The notes beneath the pieces were generated by a model that saw only the letters and a program-made list of their open reading frames with translations, made no database searches and was not told where the DNA came from. From an uncultured Ruminococcus sp. (GTDB lineage: Bacteria; Bacillota; Clostridia; Oscillospirales; Acutalibacteraceae): a stretch of DNA of 15,622 nucleotides. The stretch spans positions 1 through 15,622 of the forward strand of contig CAMKNF010000028.1 in the NCBI GenBank assembly GCA_946414115.1, read 5' to 3'. Both the position numbers and the translations under genes were made by a program. Positions 11,898 to 15,622 of this stretch are shown here, piece by piece. Every line of letters begins with the position of its first letter. The stretch's first letter is position 1.

Positions 11898-13379
11898 TCA
11901 GTTGAAATTATACGAATAGTTCGGTGCTTCCTTTGTAATCTGAATGTCGTGCGGATGGCTTTCACGCAGACCTGCGCCGGAAATCTGAACGAATTTTGCC
12001 TTTTTGTGAAGCTCCTCAATAGTAGCACAGCCTGTGTAGCCCATACCCGAGCGCAGACCGCCCATAAGCTGGTAAACTGTGTCGGAAAGCATTCCCTTGT
12101 AAGGAACACGTCCCTCAACGCCCTCGGGAACAAACTTGTTGTTGCTTGCCTGGAAGTATCTGTCTGCACTGCCCTTGCCCATTGCGCCGAGACTGCCCAT
12201 TCCACGGTAAACCTTGAACTGTCTGCCCTGATAAATTTCATTATCTCCGGGGCTTTCTTCACAGCCTGCAACGAGTGAGCCAATCATAACAACGTTTCCG
12301 CCTGCGGCAAGCGCCTTTACAATGTCGCCGCTGTACTTGATACCGCCGTCTGCAATTACGGGAATGCCGTACTTTGAAGCCTCGCAAGCGGCGTCATAGA
12401 TTGCGGTAATCTGCGGAACACCGATACCTGCAACAATTCTTGTTGTGCAGATTGAGCCGGGGCCAATGCCGACCTTGATAGCGTCTGCACCTGCGTCGAT
12501 AAGAGCCTTTGCGGCTTCGGCAGTTGCAATGTTGCCTGCGATAAGCGGAAGATTCGGATAAGCCTTCTTAACCTTTGCAACAGAATTGACAACGTTTGAG
12601 TTGTGACCGTGAGCAGAGTCAAGCACAACAACGTCAACCTGAGCCTCAATAAGAGCGGCTACTCTGTCAAGAACGTCAGCCGTTGCGCCGATTGCGGCAC
12701 CGCAGATAAGTCTGCCCTTGTCGTCACGTGCAGAGTTGGGATACTGAACGCTCTTTTCAATATCCTTGATTGTGATAAGTCCCTTAAGACTGCCGTCCTT
12801 GCCGACAATCGGGAGCTTTTCAATTCTGTGCTGACGAAGAATCTCCTGTGCTTCCTTAAGAGTTGTTCCTACGGGAGCTGTAACGAGATTTTCGTGAGTC
12901 ATAACCTTTGAAATCGGCTGTGCAAAATCTTCACCCGTCATAAAGCGGAGGTCACGGTTTGTGATGATTCCGACAAGCTTGCCGTCACGGCAGATAGGAA
13001 CACCCGAAATTTTGTACTTGCCCATAAGGTTGTCTGCATCTCTTACGGTGTTTTCGGGTGCGAGGAAAAACGGATTTACGATAACGCCGTTCTCACTTCT
13101 TTTTACTCTGTCAACCTGGTCAGCCTGACGCTCAATCGGCATATTCTTGTGAATAATACCAACGCCGCCCTCTCTTGCAATAGCGATAGCCATAGCGGTT
13201 TCGGTGACTGTATCCATAGCGGCAGTCATAAGAGGAGTGTTGAGCTTAATGGTCTTTGTAAGGTGTGTTGAAACGTCAACATTTTTAGGCTCAACGTCTG
13301 ACTCTCCCGGTATAAGAAGAACATCGTCAAAGGTAAGTCCTTCCTTGCCGAACTTTTCATTGTAGTTAGTATTCAGCAT
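11898..13379 (-). CDS. guaB: Inosine-5'-monophosphate dehydrogenase
   Basis: This is a 493-residue enzyme that oxidises IMP to XMP with NAD+, the first committed step to GMP. The TIM-barrel catalytic domain is split by a CBS pair at about residues 95-205. The catalytic cysteine is C311 in GPGSICTTR. The substrate-phosphate loop is ADGGIKYSGD, and the mobile flap contains YRGMGSLGAM and DRYFQ (391-410). Length is standard. The ATG follows a CGGAGGAAAATT ribosome site and a SigA promoter at 13429-13457, with a leader of about 43 bases and no riboswitch visible. The stop codon is directly followed by the GTCGAG palindrome. It appears to be monocistronic. Confidence 0.97.
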   Translation of the reverse strand: MLNTNYNEKFGKEGLTFDDVLLIPGESDVEPKNVDVSTHLTKTIKLNTPLMTAAMDTVTETAMAIAIAREGGVGIIHKNMPIERQADQVDRVKRSENGVIVNPFFLAPENTVRDADNLMGKYKISGVPICRDGKLVGIITNRDLRFMTGEDFAQPISKVMTHENLVTAPVGTTLKEAQEILRQHRIEKLPIVGKDGSLKGLITIKDIEKSVQYPNSARDDKGRLICGAAIGATADVLDRVAALIEAQVDVVVLDSAHGHNSNVVNSVAKVKKAYPNLPLIAGNIATAEAAKALIDAGADAIKVGIGPGSICTTRIVAGIGVPQITAIYDAACEASKYGIPVIADGGIKYSGDIVKALAAGGNVVMIGSLVAGCEESPGDNEIYQGRQFKVYRGMGSLGAMGKGSADRYFQASNNKFVPEGVEGRVPYKGMLSDTVYQLMGGLRSGMGYTGCATIEELHKKAKFVQISGAGLRESHPHDIQITKEAPNYSYNFN

Positions 13380-13428
13380 AATTTTCCTCCGTTTTACAAA
13401 ATTTTTAAATAATTAGTTATTAACCTTT

Positions 13429-13457
13429 ATTATAACAAATCACTTTCGGTTTATCAA
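13429..13457 (-). promoter_or_regulatory. guaB promoter (SigA type)
   Basis: The minus strand has TTGATA (13452-13457), a 17-base spacer and TATAAT (13429-13434). Predicted start is near 13422. Confidence 0.85.
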
Positions 13458-13560
13458 TAACAAAATATAAATTTTACTCAAATATTTCAGATTATTTTTA
13501 TATGTAGTTTTACTTATGCTTTCCTGAAAACGAAACGCATATTTACCTTTGGCATAACTC

Positions 13561-13588
13561 TTGACAATTTAATAGAATATGGTATAAT
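13561..13588 (+). promoter_or_regulatory. Antitoxin RNA promoter, locus 3
   Basis: Perfect -35 TTGACA (13561-13566), a 16-base spacer and perfect -10 TATAAT (13583-13588). Predicted start is near 13595. It is the best promoter in the window by consensus match. Confidence 0.88.
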
Positions 13589-13594
13589 AAAAAC

Positions 13595-13689
13595 AGATAA
13601 GGCAGACCGTATAAGCGGTTAGCCCCTAAAGAAAATTAATTTAAGAAATAAACCGTTTCTTTGGAGAGTGGCGGTTTATTTCTTTTTTT
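13595..13689 (+). ncRNA. Predicted antisense antitoxin RNA, locus 3
   Basis: This is a predicted small RNA of about 95 bases. The 5' part holds GATAAGGCA and a hairpin ACCG-TATAAG-CGGT. The eight bases ACCGTATA (13606-13613) recur on the same DNA strand at 13780-13787, near the start of the opposing toxin mRNA, so the two RNAs carry perfectly complementary loops. This is the direct-repeat arrangement of the pAD1 par locus. It ends at the shared 13-bp terminator stem and seven T. Its sequence differs from loci 1 and 2, so it should not cross-react. Confidence 0.7.
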
Positions 13690-13742
13690 ATTGCAACGAT
13701 AGTATAAAGAATAATCACTAAAATTATTACTATGTACTCCAT
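13641..13742 (-). CDS. Small hydrophobic membrane peptide, putative type I toxin 3
   Basis: This is a 33-residue peptide, the length of Fst. M-E-Y is followed by a hydrophobic run IVIILVIILYTIVAI, then a charged tail KKEINRHSPKKRFIS. The last third is encoded within the shared terminator hairpin, as in the classic par locus. The AAGGGGT Shine-Dalgarno lies eight bases from the ATG and is held in a stem. The central ILYTIVAIKK has a close nucleotide match in the fragment at 15085-15113. It is less similar to toxins 1 and 2 than they are to each other. Toxin function is inferred from form and setting. Confidence 0.7.
   Translation of the reverse strand: MEYIVIILVIILYTIVAIKKEINRHSPKKRFIS
13643..13684. 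terminator. Bidirectional terminator of locus 3
   Basis: A perfect 13-bp stem, AAGAAATAAACCG (13643-13655) with CGGTTTATTTCTT (13672-13684), is followed on the plus strand by seven T. On the minus strand it encodes the toxin 3 tail and stop and is followed by AAATTAATTTTCTTT. Confidence 0.8.
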
Positions 13743-13750
13743 CAGCAACA

Positions 13751-13763
13751 CCCCTTGCAGGGG
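13751..13763 (-). promoter_or_regulatory. Shine-Dalgarno sequestering hairpin, toxin 3 mRNA
   Basis: CCCCTGCAAGGGG on the minus strand folds as a CCCCT / AGGGG stem with a 3-base loop, burying the AAGGGGT ribosome site of toxin 3. Confidence 0.65.
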
Positions 13764-13779
13764 CAAGACTTAACCGCCT

Positions 13780-13799
13780 ACCGTATAGGTTGCCTTATC
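13780..13799 (-). other. 5' recognition region of toxin 3 mRNA
   Basis: At the toxin mRNA 5' end GATAAGGCA (complement of 13791-13799) repeats the antitoxin 5' sequence. A hairpin CCTA-TACGG-TAGG exposes TATACGGT, the exact complement of ACCGTATA in the antitoxin RNA. Likely the kissing site. Confidence 0.6.
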
Positions 13800-13806
13800 C
13801 GCTGAA

Positions 13807-13835
13807 ATTATATCATAATTTTACAAGAAAATCAA
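13807..13835 (-). promoter_or_regulatory. Toxin mRNA promoter, locus 3
   Basis: On the minus strand TTGATT (13830-13835), 17 bases, extended -10 TGATATAAT (TATAAT at 13807-13812). The ATTATATCATAATTTT stretch is shared with the locus 1 and 2 promoters. Predicted start is near 13800. Confidence 0.78.
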
Positions 13836-13848
13836 TTATTTTTGTATA

Positions 13849-13877
13849 TTGACAACGAAGAATATAAAATATAAAAT
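13849..13877 (+). promoter_or_regulatory. Promoter of the lipoprotein gene
   Basis: TTGACA (13849-13854), a 17-base spacer and TAAAAT (13872-13877). It is divergent from the toxin 3 promoter, with the two -35 boxes 13 bases apart. Confidence 0.8.
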
Positions 13878-13935
13878 TGTTGTTACGGAACAGTTATTTT
13901 ATTATGTAATACTATTAATATGGGAGATTAATATA

Positions 13936-14727
13936 ATGAAAAAAATATATGCAAAAATCATTTCACTTTTACTCATTGCCGTAACTGCGGCGGCTTTTTC
14001 GGGATGCGGTGACAACGGCTCGTCAGCACCGGTACAGCAGAACACAACCTCTGAAACGTCGGCGCAGGAAACTACGCAGGCAAGCACGTCAAATGGCAAT
14101 TCCGCAAACAAGAATTCAAAGCTTCCGTTTCCGAAATACGCCGAAAACGGCGACGATTTCACAGGTGCGTGGAAAATTACCGAGAGCGAGGAGTCGCAGG
14201 CTTTGAGCTTTATTTTCAGCTTTAACGGCGAAGGCAGAGTTGCAATGGTCGTTGATAATTCGGGGTTCTTCGGCAAATACGAGGTTGAAAACAAGAACGG
14301 TAAAAATACCTTTACAACGCAGATGATTTACGGACTAAACGGTGAGTACACCTATGAGCTGTCCGACGATAAAAAAACAATAAAGCTCACCAAGAACGAA
14401 GATAACTTGAAAACAACTATGCAGAGACTTGAAAGCTTTGATTGTGTTCCGAACGCTGAAAACACAAAAATTGACGAGAAACTGCTCGGAGCGTGGAAGT
14501 CGGATGACGAGGAGTATTTCTACTTTGACGAAAGCGGAATAATGTATCACAATCTGTACAACACAACGTTTAACTACGCCGCTTATACAGCCGAGGATTC
14601 AAAGATTACGGCAACCTATTCAATGGGCGGCGAAATGTCAGACGAATACGAGTACTCGGTTGAGGGCGATAATTTAAAACTCAACGGCTACAGTTATAAA
14701 AGAATTTCCGAAAGTGAGGTTGAGTAA
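13936..14727 (+). CDS. Secreted lipoprotein of unknown function
   Basis: This 263-residue predicted lipoprotein has a lysine N-region, a hydrophobic stretch LLLIAVTAAA and a lipobox ending FSGC with the lipidated Cys at residue 24. A Ser/Thr/Gln/Asn-rich linker (about 25-65) follows. The exported part has two related domains, each starting with G-A-W (GAWKITESEE and GAWKSDDEEYFYF) and each predicted to be beta-rich, with alternating aromatic, Thr and Gly residues; this looks lipocalin-like, but I do not recognise a named family. I chose the ATG at 13936 with GGGAG nine bases upstream; the reading frame is open 29 codons further up, but that part lies over the promoter. It is the only plus-strand protein gene in the window. 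No clear terminator follows. Confidence 0.8.
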   Translation: MKKIYAKIISLLLIAVTAAAFSGCGDNGSSAPVQQNTTSETSAQETTQASTSNGNSANKNSKLPFPKYAENGDDFTGAWKITESEESQALSFIFSFNGEGRVAMVVDNSGFFGKYEVENKNGKNTFTTQMIYGLNGEYTYELSDDKKTIKLTKNEDNLKTTMQRLESFDCVPNAENTKIDEKLLGAWKSDDEEYFYFDESGIMYHNLYNTTFNYAAYTAEDSKITATYSMGGEMSDEYEYSVEGDNLKLNGYSYKRISESEVE

Positions 14728-14799
14728 GCGCTCGTTCGATTATCCTTTAAAACTGCTTTGTTTTCAGACGTTTTTTGTGAAGTAAACGATAATTTAGTT

Positions 14800-15052
14800 C
14801 AATTCGGAATGCGTAATTCGGAATGCGGAATTAATGGTCGCTACGCTCCGGATTTGTAATAGTGCGTGTTGTTTGGAAAGGTTTGTTTGCTGAATTAAAT
14901 TTGATATATTTATAACGTTTAGTAATAATACTAAAAATCTACTCCTGCGGCAACGCCGCATATAAATTAATTCGGGCACCAAGCTTTTGAATTATTTGAA
15001 CCTATCCACTCGACCGCAATTCCTAATTCCGCATTCCTAATTCCGCATTAAA
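14800..15052. repeat. Dispersed modular intergenic repeat, copy D, bounded by inverted repeats
   Basis: AATTCGGAATGCG units at 14800-14834 face AATTCCGCATTCCTAATTCC units at 15018-15052, giving terminal inverted repeats around about 180 bases. The inside shares GGAAAGGTTTGTTTG and TTCGGGCACC with copy C and ends with CCACTCGACC, a piece of the same family. GCGGCAACGCCGC is a small hairpin inside. No coding potential is seen. In 14728-14799, before the element, I see only AT-rich sequence. Confidence 0.6.
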
Positions 15053-15084
15053 TTATAGTTTAGCTTACAAATTAGAAAAAATAG

Positions 15085-15113
15085 TCTTTTTATTGCAATG
15101 ACAGTATAAAATA
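15085..15113 (-). pseudogene. Fragment resembling toxin 3 gene
   Basis: TATTGCAATGACAGTATAAA followed by ATAA closely matches TATTGCAACGATAGTATAAA, GAATAA in toxin 3 (13688-13713). Read on the minus strand it gives L-F-Y-T-V-I-A-I-K-R against the toxin 3 stretch I-L-Y-T-I-V-A-I-K-K. The start, ribosome site and N-terminus are missing, and the fragment abuts the terminator of the HAD gene. Short length makes chance or convergence possible. Confidence 0.4.
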
Positions 15114-15146
15114 ACAGGACAGCTCAGTTTAAAAAGCTGTCCTGTT
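15113..15146 (-). terminator. Intrinsic terminator overlapping the HAD gene end
   Basis: A perfect 12-bp stem, AACAGGACAGCT with AGCTGTCCTGTT, has a 10-base loop. On the minus strand the ascending arm encodes the last codons and the stop lies in the loop region; ATTTTATA follows. On the plus strand GTTTTTG follows. Confidence 0.75.
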
Positions 15147-15622
15147 TGTTTTTGTCGAGTATAATTTCAATCAATCTTGCAACGCCGTCGTTGTTGTTTG
15201 ACGGAACGATTATATCGGCGCAGTCAAGACACAGCCTTGACGCATTCTCAACAGCCGCACCAAAGCCCGATTGCTCAATCATATCTGCGTCGTTGTCGGC
15301 GTTTCCGCAGGCGCAGGTGTTTTCTTTCTTAACGTCCAGATGGTTACAGAGCCAGTTCACAGCGTTGCCTTTTGTTGCACTTTTGTCCATAAATTCGATG
15401 AAATTTTCAGATGACGAGGTGATGTAAAATCCGCTCTTGCTATCCTCTGCAAGCTGTCTTATGTGCGACCTTTTTTTCGCATTAGTGCAGATGATTTCAA
15501 TGCTGTCAAGCTCTTTACGGTGATTGTAGATAAACTCACGCATATTATCAATGTGACCATGAGAAGCCTTTACGTAATCAACGTAAGCCTCACTGCAACC
15601 GTATTTCAGCGGATTTGAAGTG
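15124..15622 (-). CDS. Cof-type HAD-superfamily phosphatase, N-terminal part outside window
   Basis: This C-terminal portion of about 165 residues belongs to a HAD IIB (Cof) hydrolase, usually a phosphatase of sugar phosphates, flavin or other small phosphoesters; the substrate is unknown. Visible are the cap region (FYITSSSENFIEFMDKSATK), the lysine motif followed by GNAVNWLCNHLDV, and the acidic motif as CGNADNDADMIEQS with the following GAAVENA. The family usually has G-D at the start of the acidic motif and this protein has G-N. The catalytic DxD motif would lie beyond the window edge. The frame is open to position 15622. The 3' end overlaps its own terminator stem. Confidence 0.82.
   Translation of the reverse strand, partial: TSNPLKYGCSEAYVDYVKASHGHIDNMREFIYNHRKELDSIEIICTNAKKRSHIRQLAEDSKSGFYITSSSENFIEFMDKSATKGNAVNWLCNHLDVKKENTCACGNADNDADMIEQSGFGAAVENASRLCLDCADIIVPSNNNDGVARLIEIILDKNKQDSFLN

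Noticed and set aside
11697..12278. 193-codon plus-strand open frame across the repeat and the guaB end
   Set aside because: It is half repeat and half antisense to guaB, without ribosome site or family match.
13849..13935. Upstream extension of the lipoprotein gene
   Set aside because: It covers the promoter and leader and would place a non-signal segment before a clear lipoprotein signal peptide.
14800..14834. Repeated AATTCGGAATGCG units as a CRISPR array
   Set aside because: The units are directly adjacent, have no unique spacers and no cas genes are near.

Overview
The window looks like a low-GC Gram-positive chromosome, most likely a Clostridia member of the Ruminococcus/Oscillospiraceae type. 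This rests on the gene order rpmH-rnpA-yidD-yidC-jag-mnmE-mnmG-rsmG-noc-parA-parB (all minus strand, the Bacillus-type origin-proximal order), SigA-like promoters, AGG-type ribosome sites and two perfect parS sites. The genus is an inference. dnaA, dnaN and an origin are not in the window, although in many Firmicutes they lie directly upstream of rpmH.

Layout. 1-3319 holds the 5' part of parB (cut by the window edge), parA, a second ParB-family gene (noc-like) and rsmG. 3332-7780 holds the tRNA U34 modification pair mnmG and mnmE, then jag/khpB. 7818-9650 holds the insertase yidC, yidD, rnpA and rpmH, driven by a strong promoter at 9692-9720. 9651-10711 has no ordinary gene. It holds a degenerate antitoxin-like unit followed by two tandem, unannotated type I toxin-antitoxin-like loci. 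10712-11662 is a ROK glucokinase and 11898-13379 is IMP dehydrogenase (guaB). 13561-13835 is a third toxin-antitoxin-like locus with a different recognition sequence. 13936-14727 is a lipoprotein on the plus strand, and 15124 to the end is a partial Cof-type HAD phosphatase.

The most interesting content is the set of three small convergent transcription units (9904-10210, 10290-10584, 13561-13835). Each has a minus-strand mRNA encoding a 26-33 residue membrane peptide behind a very strong Shine-Dalgarno that is sequestered in a hairpin. Each has a plus-strand small RNA from a good promoter, a shared bidirectional terminator at the toxin 3' end, and matching repeats at the two RNA 5' ends. This is the architecture of the Fst/par family of type I toxin-antitoxin systems. 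The first two share 93 identical bases over the toxin promoter although the peptides have diverged. A degenerate antitoxin-like unit (9756-9868) and a truncated toxin-like fragment (15085-15113) suggest past expansion and decay.

Intergenic regions also carry a family of modular dispersed repeats (5219-5372, 6745-6815, 11686-11897, 14800-15052) and a perfect 26-bp inverted repeat element (6843-6922). Together the genes cover chromosome segregation, ribosome/RNase P/membrane-protein biogenesis, tRNA modification, glucose phosphorylation and guanine nucleotide synthesis.
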